NCBI RefSeq assembly: GCF_003119115.1
Contig: NZ_CP022364.1
Coordinates: forward strand, 2,122,001-2,186,000
DNA: 64,000 nt
Direction: 5' to 3'
Origin: Azospirillum sp. TSH58
GTDB taxonomy: Bacteria > Pseudomonadota > Alphaproteobacteria > Azospirillales > Azospirillaceae
In this document: positions 28,541 to 36,712 of the stretch, one piece after another
How positions within the stretch are numbered: position 1 is the stretch's first letter
How the letters are laid out: every line of letters starts with the position of its first letter
Position numbers and translations under genes: made by a program
Notes under the pieces: generated by a model
What the model was told of the DNA's origin: nothing
What the model saw: the letters and a program-made list of their open reading frames with translations, nothing else
Databases searched by the model: none

Positions 28541-30013
28541 TCAATCCGGGATGGGCGAATCCGATGTGGGCAATTCGCCCAACCGGGCCATGCCCGCCCC
28601 GGCCATGGCCTCCGGGGGAAGCTCCAGCGCGAAGACGGTGCCCGCCGCGGTGCTCTCCGCCAGCCGCAGGTCGCCGCCATGGGCGCGCAGCACCTCCCGC
28701 GCGATGGCGAGGCCCAGCCCGATGCCGCCCGCCCGCGCGGAGCCGGCGAAGGGCTGGAACAGGTTCTCCCGCGCCCGCGGCGGCAGGCCCGGCCCGTCGT
28801 CGGCCACCAGCAGGACCAGCCCACCGTCCGCCCGCTCCCGCGCCGTCACCGTCACCGCTCCGGCCCCCGCCTGCGCCGCGTTGCGTCCCAGATTGACCAG
28901 CGCGCGGGAAAGCTGGGCGGCGTCGGCGCGGACGGTCAGCCCCTCCGGCACGCGGTTGTCCCAGCGCAGCTCCGCCCGCTCCCCGTCCGGGCGAAGGGCG
29001 TCCGGGCGCAGGACGGCCAGCGCCGCGGCCCCGGCCTCCTCGACCAGCGGGCGCAGCGGCACCTCGGCCCGCGCCAGGGGCAGCAGGCCGTCGCGGGTGT
29101 AGGTCATGGTCTGGCCGCACAGCTCAACCGCCCGGTCGATCGAGGCCATCAGCCGCGGCGTGACCCGCCGCACCTCCGGATCGGCGCTCTCGGCCAGCCG
29201 CTCCGACAGCAGGGCGGCGGTGGACAGGATGGCGCGCAGGTCGTGGTTGATCTTGGCGACCGCGGTGCCCAGCGCGGCCAGCCGCTCGCGCTGGCGCAGG
29301 GCGCTGCGGATGGTGGCCTGCATGTCGGCCAGCTCGCGCTCGGCCACGCCGATCTCGTCGGTGCGGGCGCTGGGCTGGAAGGGCGGCGTGCCGTCGGGGT
29401 CGCGGCGGATGGCGACCAGCCCCTCGGTCAGGCGGCGCATCGGCCGCACCAGCAGCCGGGTCAGCGAGACGAAGACCAGCACCGCCGCGATCAGCGAGAT
29501 CGCCACAGACAGCGCCAGGATTCGGCCCGAGAAATCGACCATCGCCCGGATCATCGGCCGCTCGTCGATCACCATCTCGACCTGGAAGGCGGGGTCCTTG
29601 GGCGACGGCCCGATCACCCGGATCACCCGGTCGCGGCTCTGGGCCAGCGCCATGAAGGCGTCGGCGGCCAGCCGGGGCGCCATGGTGGCGCGCAGGTCGA
29701 AGACGGCGTCCACCGTCGGCGGCATGGAGCGGGACAGCATGTAGACCCGGCTGTCCGGCCGGATCAGCTCCACCGCGTGGGCGCCGACATGGGCCAGCAA
29801 TTCGTTCTGAAGCTCCATCGCCACCATCATGTCCGGCGTCGCCTCCACCGACAGGGCGGCGAGATGGGCGGCGGCCAGCCGCTCCTCCAGATAGGTCAGG
29901 CGGTAGCGCGCGATGGACGGCGTGTAGATCAGCACCTCCGCCAGCAGGACGAACAGCACGGTCAGCACCAGCAGCTTGGCCGACAGGCTTCTCGTGACGG
30001 GCGGCAGGGGCAT
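28541..30013 (-). CDS. Orphan sensor histidine kinase
   Basis: A 490-residue membrane sensor kinase. Helix 1 (about 12-31) and helix 2 (163-187) flank a periplasmic sensor of about 130 residues; a HAMP region (188-240) leads to the dimerisation helix with the phospho-accepting His 257 (KINHDLRA). The ATPase domain has the N-box LVNLGRNAAQAG and the G-boxes DDGPGLP and GIGLGLAIA. No response regulator gene is adjacent, so the partner is unknown. ATG 30013 is chosen by homology over an open frame to 30142. Confidence 0.88.
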   Translation of the reverse strand: MPLPPVTRSLSAKLLVLTVLFVLLAEVLIYTPSIARYRLTYLEERLAAAHLAALSVEATPDMMVAMELQNELLAHVGAHAVELIRPDSRVYMLSRSMPPTVDAVFDLRATMAPRLAADAFMALAQSRDRVIRVIGPSPKDPAFQVEMVIDERPMIRAMVDFSGRILALSVAISLIAAVLVFVSLTRLLVRPMRRLTEGLVAIRRDPDGTPPFQPSARTDEIGVAERELADMQATIRSALRQRERLAALGTAVAKINHDLRAILSTAALLSERLAESADPEVRRVTPRLMASIDRAVELCGQTMTYTRDGLLPLARAEVPLRPLVEEAGAAALAVLRPDALRPDGERAELRWDNRVPEGLTVRADAAQLSRALVNLGRNAAQAGAGAVTVTARERADGGLVLLVADDGPGLPPRARENLFQPFAGSARAGGIGLGLAIAREVLRAHGGDLRLAESTAAGTVFALELPPEAMAGAGMARLGELPTSDSPIPD

Positions 30014-30180
30014 GGGCGATGTCCGGTCCGGATTCCGGGGGCAAGGGATGCCGGAAGATAGGTCAGGCGGGGGCGGCTGCCTAGCCAACGCGGGACGGCT
30101 GCGGGGTTTTGTCCGGTTGAGGGCGTGGAACCGCCGGTCCATACTGGACCCTCCGAGCAGCCCGAAAAGGAGGGCAGGCC

Positions 30181-30513
30181 ATGTCCATCCTGAGATTCGA
30201 AGCGGTCCTGCAGACCGACCGGACCGCCGCGCTGATGGCGGCGGCGGACGGAATCACCGGCAACGGCGGCTGGATCGTCGACCACACGCTGTTTTCCGAC
30301 GTGATGGCGGTCATCGCCTTCTGCGTCCCCGCCAACCGCACGACGGCGCTCGGCGACGCGCTGTCCGCCGCCGGCATCCTGGTCAGCCCGCCGCTGCCGC
30401 CTTCCGTGCCGGAGACGGGCGAGGCGGCGGAGCGGGAGTTGCAGGGGCAGTTGACCCTGACCTTCGCCAAGGGCACCGGCGACCTGCGCCACGAGGTCCC
30501 AGCCTTCGAATGA
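30181..30513 (+). CDS. Small hypothetical protein, ferredoxin-like fold suspected
   Basis: A 110-residue soluble protein. The strand-helix-strand-strand-helix order (LRFEAVLQ, DRTAALMAAADG, GWIVDHTLFS, VMAVIAFCVP, TTALGDALSAAG) suggests an alpha/beta sandwich similar to ACT-like domains; this is inference. No family is recognised. The start has GGAGGG upstream. It is divergent from the histidine kinase. The stop codon lies within the first copy of a 13-base tandem repeat. Confidence 0.6.
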   Translation: MSILRFEAVLQTDRTAALMAAADGITGNGGWIVDHTLFSDVMAVIAFCVPANRTTALGDALSAAGILVSPPLPPSVPETGEAAERELQGQLTLTFAKGTGDLRHEVPAFE

Positions 30514-30541
30514 CGCCTTCGAATGACGCCTTCGAATGACC
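30503..30541. repeat. Three tandem 13-base repeats
   Basis: CCTTCGAATGACG is present at 30503-30515 and 30516-30528, and with one final change at 30529-30541. The first copy holds the stop codon (TGA 30511-30513) of the preceding gene. The unit is not a multiple of three. It lies 67 bases before hldE and may be a replication-slippage product. Confidence 0.85.
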
Positions 30542-30608
30542 GCCGCGCTCCGTCCGGGGCCGCGCTCTCCTCTGGCGCGCCACTCCCAAGATTGGTAGTA
30601 GAACCGGC

Positions 30609-32054
30609 ATGAGCGACCTTGCCCGTCACATCGACTCCCTGTCCCGCGCCAGCGTGCTGTGCGTCGGCGACGTCATGCTCGACCGATTCATCTACGGGTC
30701 GGTCGACCGCGTATCCCCCGAAGCGCCGATCCCCGTGCTGCGGATCGAGCGCGAGACGGCAATGCTCGGCGGCGCCGGCAACGTGGCCGCCAACGTCATG
30801 GCGCTGGGCGCCGGCTGCCGCTTCGTGTCGGTGGTGGGCGAGGACGCGGCGGGGCTGGAGCTGGTCCGCCTCGTGGCCAGGGAGACGGGCGACGGCGGCG
30901 GTCTGGTTGCCGAGCCGGGGCGCCAGACCACGGTCAAGACGCGCTTCATCGGCGGGCGCCAGCAGCTTCTGCGCGCCGACGCCGAGACCATCGCCGCCAT
31001 CGGGTCGGAGGAGGAGGTGATGGTCGCCGCCCGCACCGGCATGCTGACGGTGGGCGCGGTGATCCTGTCCGACTACGGCAAAGGCGTGCTGACCGACGGG
31101 CTGGTCGCGCAGCTCATCCAGGCGGCGCGGGAGGCCGGGTTGCCGGTGGTGGTCGATCCCAAGGGCGATGATTTCGGGCGCTACCGCGGGGCCAGCGTGA
31201 TCACGCCCAACCGCAAGGAGCTGATCCAGGCCACCGGCATGCCCGCCGACAGCGACGCCGAGGTCGAGGCCGCCTGCCGCTTCCTGCTGGAGACCTGCGG
31301 CATCGACGCGGTGGTCGCCACGCGCAGCGAGCGCGGCATGTCCGTGGTGACGCGCGACGGCGCCACCCATCTGCCGGCCAACGCGCGCGAGGTCTTCGAC
31401 GTGTCGGGCGCCGGCGACACGGTGGTGGCGACGCTGACCTCGGCCCTGTCGGTGGGGGTGGAGCTGACCGACGCGGCACGGCTGGCCAATCTGGCCGCCG
31501 GGATCGTGGTGGGCAAGGTCGGCACCGCGGTCGTCCGCGCGCCGGAACTGCTGTCCGCCCTGCACGAGCAGGAGTGGCGCAGCGGCGAGGAGAAGGTCGA
31601 CACGCTGGAGCAGGCCGTGGAGCGGGCGGCGCGCTGGCGCGCCCGCGGCAAGCGGGTGGGCTTCACCAACGGCTGCTTCGACCTGCTGCACCCCGGCCAC
31701 ATTTCGCTGCTGAACCAGGCCAAGGCGGCCTGCGACGTGCTGGTGGTGGGGCTGAACAGCGACGCCTCGGTGAAACGGCTGAAGGGCGAGACGCGCCCGG
31801 TGCAGACCGAGACGGCGCGGGCGACGGTGCTTGCCTCGCTGGCCTGCGTCGATCTGGTGGTGATCTTCGGCGAGGACACGCCGGAGGAGCTGATCCGCGC
31901 CCTGCGGCCCGACGTGCTGGTGAAGGGGGCGGATTACACCGTCGCCACGGTGGTCGGCGCCGGGTTCGTGCAGAGCTACGGCGGCAAGGTCGTGCTGGCC
32001 GACCTCGTGGACGGCCAGAGCACGACCAACACCATCAAGCGCATGCAGCGCTGA
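30609..32054 (+). CDS. hldE: Bifunctional heptose 7-phosphate kinase / heptose 1-phosphate adenylyltransferase
   Basis: A 481-residue fusion of both heptose-activating enzymes. Residues 1 to about 320 are a PfkB-type kinase (ILSDYGKGVL, NRKELIQATG, VFDVSGAGDTVVATL). Residues 344-480 are a nucleotidyltransferase with FTNGCFDLLHPGHISLL and the ETARATVLASL loop. It makes ADP-heptose precursors for the lipopolysaccharide core. A hairpin oriented for the opposite strand lies just past the stop. Confidence 0.95.
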   Translation: MSDLARHIDSLSRASVLCVGDVMLDRFIYGSVDRVSPEAPIPVLRIERETAMLGGAGNVAANVMALGAGCRFVSVVGEDAAGLELVRLVARETGDGGGLVAEPGRQTTVKTRFIGGRQQLLRADAETIAAIGSEEEVMVAARTGMLTVGAVILSDYGKGVLTDGLVAQLIQAAREAGLPVVVDPKGDDFGRYRGASVITPNRKELIQATGMPADSDAEVEAACRFLLETCGIDAVVATRSERGMSVVTRDGATHLPANAREVFDVSGAGDTVVATLTSALSVGVELTDAARLANLAAGIVVGKVGTAVVRAPELLSALHEQEWRSGEEKVDTLEQAVERAARWRARGKRVGFTNGCFDLLHPGHISLLNQAKAACDVLVVGLNSDASVKRLKGETRPVQTETARATVLASLACVDLVVIFGEDTPEELIRALRPDVLVKGADYTVATVVGAGFVQSYGGKVVLADLVDGQSTTNTIKRMQR

Positions 32055-32085
32055 GCCCTGGCATACGGAAATCGGGGCGTTGAAA

Positions 32086-32107
32086 CCCCGGAGCCGAAGC
32101 TCCGGGG
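32086..32107 (-). terminator. Terminator of the entericidin-like gene
   Basis: CCCCGGAGC at 32086-32094 and GCTCCGGGG at 32099-32107 form a perfect 9-base-pair stem with a CGAA loop. Read on the minus strand it ends in TTTC, a short T-run, and follows the entericidin-like stop by about 17 bases. It may also work in reverse for hldE. Confidence 0.65.
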
Positions 32108-32123
32108 CGTCCGCGCCGCGCGA

Positions 32124-32282
32124 TCACATCTTCTTCTGGACGCTGTCCGACGAGCGCTCCACTGCGCGGCCGCCCGCCTGCACGTCCTGGCCCATGCCTT
32201 CGACGGTGTTGCAGGCGGCGAGGCTGGTGGTCAGGGCGGCACCCAGGGCGGCGAAAAGGACGAGCTTCTTCAGGCTACGCAT
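32124..32282 (-). CDS. Entericidin A/B-family small lipoprotein
   Basis: A 52-residue lipoprotein. MRSLKKLVLFAALGAALTTS is a lipoprotein signal and the lipobox LAAC places the acylated cysteine at residue 24. The mature part (CNTVEGMGQDVQAGGRAVER) matches the entericidin pattern of a short amphipathic helix with GMGxDV. E. coli EcnA/EcnB are an antidote and a toxin-like lipoprotein; the role here is unknown. A GAGGA element lies 9 bases upstream of the ATG. Confidence 0.85.
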   Translation of the reverse strand: MRSLKKLVLFAALGAALTTSLAACNTVEGMGQDVQAGGRAVERSSDSVQKKM

Positions 32283-32406
32283 GGCATTTTCCTCTTGAGG
32301 TCGAAAACAATCGGCTGAAAAACGCGAGAAACCCCCTCAAGGTTTCCGAAGACCCGCGATGCGGAAGGACAGTTCTCCACACTCAAACGGATAGGGGAGG
32401 GCGCGC

Positions 32407-33288
32407 ATGTTCGAAGGGTTCACCCGCCACCGCATCGCCACCGACGGCGCCGAGATCCACACGCTGGTCGGGGGCGAGGGGCCGCCGCTCCTTCTGCTTC
32501 ATGGCTTTCCGCAGTGCCACGCCCTGTGGAACCGGGTCGCGCCGCGGCTGGCCGAGCGCTTCACCGTGGTGCTGACCGACCTGCGGGGGTACGGTCAATC
32601 GTCGAAGCCGCCGGGCGATTCCGCGCACGAGACCTACTGCAAACGCACCAACGCGCGCGATCAGGTGGCGGTGATGGCGGCGCTGGGCTTCGACCGCTTC
32701 CGGCTGGCCGGGCACGACCGCGGCGCGCGGGTGGCCCACCGGCTGGTCCTCGACCATCCCGGCCGGGTGGAGCGGGTGGCCTTCCTCGACGTGGTGCCGA
32801 CGCTGGAGGTCTTCGCCCGCATCGACCAGCGCATGGCGACCGCCTACTACCACTGGTTCTTCCTGATCCAGCCCAACAATCTGGCGGAACGGCTGATCGG
32901 GTCGGACCCCGACTTCTATCTGGGGCAGGTGCTCGGCTCCATCGGCAGCAGCGCCGACATCTTCGAGCCGGAGGCGATGGAGGCCTACCGCGCCGCCTTC
33001 CGCGACCCCGCCACCGTCCACGCCATGTGCGAGGACTACCGCGCCGCGGCCAGCATCGACCTGGAGCACGACCGCGAGGACCGGGCGGCGGGCCGCAAGG
33101 TCGACGGACCCGCCCTGTTCCTGTGGGGCCGCAACAGCGCGGTCGGTCGCCTCTACGACGACCCGCTGGGCATCTGGCGCGGCTACGCCCCGGCCATCGA
33201 GGGCCATGTGATGCCCGCCGGCCACTTCATCCCCGAGGAGGCGCCGGAGGAGACGGCGCGGGCGCTGCTGGAGTTCTTCTCCGGCTGA
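32407..33288 (+). CDS. Alpha/beta hydrolase, haloacetate dehalogenase type
   Basis: A 293-residue hydrolase. Nucleophile Asp 104 sits in GHDRGARVAHR with the carboxylate-binding Arg 105 and Arg 108; Asp 128 and His 273 complete the triad. His 149 and Trp 150 (YYHWFFLIQP) and Tyr 211 (CEDYR) match the halide pocket of known fluoroacetate dehalogenases, which cleave the C-F or C-Cl bond of haloacetates. Substrate is inferred from these residues. It is divergent from the entericidin-like gene. Confidence 0.82.
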   Translation: MFEGFTRHRIATDGAEIHTLVGGEGPPLLLLHGFPQCHALWNRVAPRLAERFTVVLTDLRGYGQSSKPPGDSAHETYCKRTNARDQVAVMAALGFDRFRLAGHDRGARVAHRLVLDHPGRVERVAFLDVVPTLEVFARIDQRMATAYYHWFFLIQPNNLAERLIGSDPDFYLGQVLGSIGSSADIFEPEAMEAYRAAFRDPATVHAMCEDYRAAASIDLEHDREDRAAGRKVDGPALFLWGRNSAVGRLYDDPLGIWRGYAPAIEGHVMPAGHFIPEEAPEETARALLEFFSG

Positions 33289-33320
33289 TCCTCACGCCGC
33301 GCATCGCGGAACCGTCCCTT

Positions 33321-33351
33321 TGCCGGGGCCCGGACCTTCGTCCGGCCCGGC
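33321..33351 (+). promoter_or_regulatory. Long GC-rich hairpin upstream of the nuclease-like gene
   Basis: TGCCGGG and the following CCGGAC pair with GTCCGG and CCCGGCA around a short loop, giving a long stem with one bulge. It lies after the dehalogenase stop and ends 21 bases before the next ATG, just upstream of AAGGAG. No T-run is present, so it may be a leader structure rather than a terminator. Confidence 0.5.
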
Positions 33352-33372
33352 ATCGAGGAAGGAGACACCGCT

Positions 33373-34017
33373 ATGCGCTGCCAGCAGTTTTTGACCACCA
33401 TCCAGGGCTGCGTCGCCAACGGCACCATCAATGGCCCGCGGGCCACGGTGCTGGCCCAGAACGCCAACATCCGCGGCGGCTGGGAGGGCTGGCTCCAGGC
33501 CGAGATCGCACACGGTTTCTTGAACGTTGCGGGCAACTGGACCTGCGACCGGGAATGGGCCTATCCATCCACCAACGTCGCGAATCCCTACCTGACCTAC
33601 ACGACGGTCGGCGGCCCGGCCTGGGGAGTCTCCAACAACGCCAACGCCGCCGCCCGCGCCGACTTCTATCTGCGCCGCAACACCGGGGTGGCCGACGACG
33701 TCTACATCGAACTGAAGTGCATCCTGCCCGCCCACGCCACGCCCATCCAGGACGCCTGGAACCGCTTCAACGCCGACGTCGTGAAGCAGCAGACCCTGCG
33801 CGGCGGCAACGCCGGCCTGAACTACGTCTCGCTCCTGGCGACCTTCGGCACCTTCCAGGCCGCGGACGTGGCGGGACCCAACCCGAATCTCGGCTGGTAC
33901 TGGGCGGGCGGGCGCACCGCCTATGTGTACGATGTGGCGAACAATCAGGTCACCACCCTGGCGAACGTCGCCCAGGGCGGCGCGCCGCGCCTGTTCCTCG
34001 TCGCCGTTTCGGTGTGA
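33373..34017 (+). CDS. Unrecognised protein with a PD-(D/E)XK nuclease-like pattern
   Basis: A 214-residue soluble protein with no recognised family. Its predicted order is helix (WEGWLQAEIAHGF, 37-49), strand (DREWAYP), strand (ARADFYLRR), strand (DVYIELKC), helix (DAWNRFNADVVKQQ, 127-140), strand (YVSLLATF). This is the core of PD-(D/E)XK nucleases, with Glu 44, Asp 97 and Glu 113/Lys 115 (the ELK of IELKC) in the catalytic places. No signal peptide is seen. The start has a strong AAGGAG. Nuclease activity is inference. Confidence 0.6.
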   Translation: MRCQQFLTTIQGCVANGTINGPRATVLAQNANIRGGWEGWLQAEIAHGFLNVAGNWTCDREWAYPSTNVANPYLTYTTVGGPAWGVSNNANAAARADFYLRRNTGVADDVYIELKCILPAHATPIQDAWNRFNADVVKQQTLRGGNAGLNYVSLLATFGTFQAADVAGPNPNLGWYWAGGRTAYVYDVANNQVTTLANVAQGGAPRLFLVAVSV

Positions 34018-34022
34018 TGCGG

Positions 34023-34080
34023 CCGGGGCGGAAGCCCCGGTTCCCACCGTTTCGGCATGGGTTCCGGCTGTTCCCATGCC
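34023..34080 (+). terminator. Two hairpins after the nuclease-like gene
   Basis: CCGGGGC 34023-34029 pairs with GCCCCGG 34034-34040 around GGAA, followed by only two T residues. GGCATGGG 34054-34061 pairs with CCCATGCC 34073-34080. They separate the preceding gene from lpd; termination is plausible but the T-tracts are weak. Confidence 0.45.
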
Positions 34081-34223
34081 CGTCTTTCAACCCGGCATCC
34101 CTCCCCCCGGACGAACTGTCCCGTTGCCAGTTGGCGTGAGCGGCGGCATAAATCGGCGCGCGGCCCTCCCCGCTGGACGGGACGGCTTTTGGCAAACACA
34201 AAAATGGCGGAAGGAAAGCCCCA

Positions 34224-35624
34224 ATGGCTGAAAGCACTTTCGACGTCGTCGTGGTCGGCGGCGGTCCCGGCGGGTATGTCTGCGCGATCCGTGCGGCGCA
34301 GCTCGGTTTCAAGGTCGCCTGCGTCGAGAAGCGCAGCGCGCTGGGCGGCACCTGCCTGAACGTGGGCTGCATCCCCTCCAAGGCGCTGCTCGCCGCGTCG
34401 GAGAAGTACGAGGAGGCCAAGCACGGCCTCGCCAAGTTCGGCATCAAGGTCGGCGGCGTCGAGCTGGACCTGCCGGGCATGCTGTCCCACAAGGACAAGG
34501 TCGTCAAAGAGAACACCGGCGGCATCGAGTTCCTGTTCAAGAAGAACAAGATCGCCTGGCTGAAGGGTGCCGGCCGCATCACCGCCCCGAACACCGTCGA
34601 GGTCGAGGGCGTCGGCACCATCACGGCGTCGAAGGCCATCGTCATCGCCACCGGCTCGGAAGTCACGCCGCTGCCGGGCATCGAGATCGACGAGCAGAAG
34701 ATCGTCTCCTCCACCGGCGCCCTGGAGCTGCCGGAGGTGCCGAAGCGCCTCGTCGTCATCGGTGGCGGCGTGATCGGCCTTGAGCTGGGCTCGGTCTGGG
34801 GCCGCCTCGGCGCGCAGGTCACCGTGGTCGAGTTCCTGGACCGCATCCTGCCGACCATGGACGGCGAGGTGTCCAAGCAGATGCAGCGCATCCTCGGCAA
34901 GCAGGGCATGACCTTCAAGCTCGGCTCCAAGGTCACCGGCGCCAAGGTCACCAACACCGGCGTCACCCTGTCGGTCGAGCCCGCCGCCGGCGGCACCGCC
35001 GAGGAGGTCGAGGCCGACGTGGTGCTGGTCGCCATCGGCCGCCGCGCCTTCACCAACGGGCTGGGCCTCGACGCCGTCGGCGTCGAGACGGACAACCGCG
35101 GCCGCGTGAAGATCGGCAAGCATTTCGAGACCAACGTGCCGGGCATCTACGCCATCGGCGACGTGGTCGAAGGCCCGATGCTGGCCCACAAGGCCGAGGA
35201 GGAGGGCGTCGCGCTGGCCGAACTGCTGGCCGGCCAGGCGGGCCACGTCAACCACGACCTCGTCCCCGGCGTCGTCTACACCTGGCCGGAAGTGGCCGCG
35301 GTCGGCAAGACCGAGGAGGAGTTGAAGGCCGCCGGCGTCGCCTACAAGGCGGGCAAGTTCCCCTTCACCGCCAACGGCCGCGCCCGCGCCAGCGGCACGA
35401 CCGACGGCTTCGTGAAGATCCTGGCCGACGCGCGCACCGACAAGGTGCTGGGCGTCCACATGGTCGGCCCGAACGTGTCGGAGATGGTCGGCGAACTGGC
35501 CGTGGCGATGGAGTTCAGCGCGTCCGCCGAGGACATCGCCCGCACCTGCCACGCCCACCCGACCCTGTCGGAAGTGACCAAGGAAGCCGCCCTCGCCGTG
35601 GACGGCCGCGCCCTGCACATCTAA
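34224..35624 (+). CDS. lpd: Dihydrolipoyl dehydrogenase
   Basis: A 466-residue flavoprotein. The FAD motif [19 protein letters not shown], the redox disulfide [13 protein letters not shown] (Cys 44, Cys 49), the NAD motif [15 protein letters not shown] and the C-terminal catalytic HAHPTLSE are all present. It reoxidises lipoamide in 2-oxoacid dehydrogenase complexes. A GGAAGGAAAG element precedes ATG 34224. Its acyltransferase partners are not in the window. It ends with a repeat-derived terminator. Confidence 0.95.
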   Translation: MAESTFDVVVVGGGPGGYVCAIRAAQLGFKVACVEKRSALGGTCLNVGCIPSKALLAASEKYEEAKHGLAKFGIKVGGVELDLPGMLSHKDKVVKENTGGIEFLFKKNKIAWLKGAGRITAPNTVEVEGVGTITASKAIVIATGSEVTPLPGIEIDEQKIVSSTGALELPEVPKRLVVIGGGVIGLELGSVWGRLGAQVTVVEFLDRILPTMDGEVSKQMQRILGKQGMTFKLGSKVTGAKVTNTGVTLSVEPAAGGTAEEVEADVVLVAIGRRAFTNGLGLDAVGVETDNRGRVKIGKHFETNVPGIYAIGDVVEGPMLAHKAEEEGVALAELLAGQAGHVNHDLVPGVVYTWPEVAAVGKTEEELKAAGVAYKAGKFPFTANGRARASGTTDGFVKILADARTDKVLGVHMVGPNVSEMVGELAVAMEFSASAEDIARTCHAHPTLSEVTKEAALAVDGRALHI

Positions 35625-35644
35625 GGCGCGTTTCTCTCCTCTCC

Positions 35645-35703
35645 CTCCCCTGCGAAGCGGGGGAGTCACTTTTTTTCTCCCTCCCCCGCGAAGCGGGGGA
35701 GGG
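35645..35703 (+). terminator. Palindromic repeat pair forming the lpd terminator
   Basis: The first hairpin (35645-35665, CTCCCC ... GGGGAG, loop including GCGAAGC) is followed by seven T residues at 35670-35676, so it should work as an intrinsic terminator for lpd. A second hairpin (35679-35703, CCCTCCCCCGC, loop, GCGGGGGAGGG) is a further member of the dispersed family. The site is a convergent junction with xerC. Confidence 0.7.
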
Positions 35704-35739
35704 TCGGGGAGGGGGCAATACGCCTCCCACCCTCCGACG

Positions 35740-36699
35740 CTACGGCGTCTTCTTCGCCCGCGGGTGGGCCGAGCGGTACACCTGCATCAGTTGCTCGCTC
35801 TCCACGTCGGTGTAGCGCTGCGTCGTCGACAGCGAGGCGTGGCCCAGCAGATCCTGGATCGCCCGCAGATCGCCGCCGTCCGCCAGCAGATGCGTGGCGA
35901 AGCTGTGCCGCAGCGCGTGCGGCGTCGCGGTCTCCGGAAGCCCCATCAAGCGGCGCAGGTCGCGCATCCGCCGCTGCGCGATGGCCGGGGCGAGCTGCCC
36001 GCCGCGCACCCCGACGAACAGCGGCGCGTCCGGCCCCTGACGGTAGGGGCAGGCGTCCATGTAGGCCCGCACCGCCTCCGTCACCGCCGGCAGCACCGGG
36101 ACGATCCGTTCCTTGTTGCCCTTGCCGGTGACCCGCAGCGTCTCACCCAGCGGCGCCTCGCGGCGCGTCAGGTTCAGCGCCTCCGAGATGCGCAGGCCGC
36201 AGCCGTAGAGCAGGGTGAACAGCGCCCGGTCGCGCTTGCCGACCCATGGCTCGTCCGGCTCCTTCTCCGACTCTTCCAGCAGGCGGTCGGCGTCCAGCAC
36301 GGTCAGCGGCTTCGGCGCCGGGCGCTTGATGCGCGGGCCGGAGAAGGTGTTGATCGCCGGGTTGTGCAGGCGGCCGTCGCGGTCCATCCAGCGGAACAGG
36401 TTGCGCACCGATGACAGGGCGCGCGACCGGCTGTTGGAGCCGATTCCCTTCATGGCGAGATGGGACAGCCAGGAGCGGAAATCCGTGACGGTCAGCGCGG
36501 CGAGGTCGTTCATCGACGGCGGCTTCGCCTGATAGCCGGTGATGAACTCCAGGAAGGTCGCGACGTCGCCGATGTAGGCGGTCAGCGTGTGGGGCGAGAC
36601 GTTGCGCTCGCTCTCCATCCAGCGGCGCCAGTGCACCAGCGTGTCCTGCACGTCCGGCTGTGCGGCGAAGCCGAGGACGGGGTTCTGTTTTCCGGTCAT
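35740..36699 (-). CDS. xerC: Site-specific tyrosine recombinase XerC
   Basis: A 319-residue tyrosine recombinase. The N-terminal SAM-like DNA-binding domain (WRRWMESERNVSPHTLTAYI) is followed by the catalytic set: Arg in YGCGLRISEAL, HALRHSFATHLL, His in LLGHASLSTTQ and the nucleophile Tyr in RYTDVE. It should resolve chromosome dimers at dif with XerD. It follows a DUF484 gene by 13 bases, a pairing known from many proteobacteria, so it is not a phage integrase. Confidence 0.93.
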   Translation of the reverse strand: MTGKQNPVLGFAAQPDVQDTLVHWRRWMESERNVSPHTLTAYIGDVATFLEFITGYQAKPPSMNDLAALTVTDFRSWLSHLAMKGIGSNSRSRALSSVRNLFRWMDRDGRLHNPAINTFSGPRIKRPAPKPLTVLDADRLLEESEKEPDEPWVGKRDRALFTLLYGCGLRISEALNLTRREAPLGETLRVTGKGNKERIVPVLPAVTEAVRAYMDACPYRQGPDAPLFVGVRGGQLAPAIAQRRMRDLRRLMGLPETATPHALRHSFATHLLADGGDLRAIQDLLGHASLSTTQRYTDVESEQLMQVYRSAHPRAKKTP

Positions 36700-36712
36700 G
36701 CGCTCATGTGGC

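Noticed and set aside
35740..36699. Tyrosine recombinase as a phage or island integrase
   Set aside because: It is full-length XerC next to a DUF484 gene, a standard chromosomal neighbour; no att repeats or phage genes are near it.
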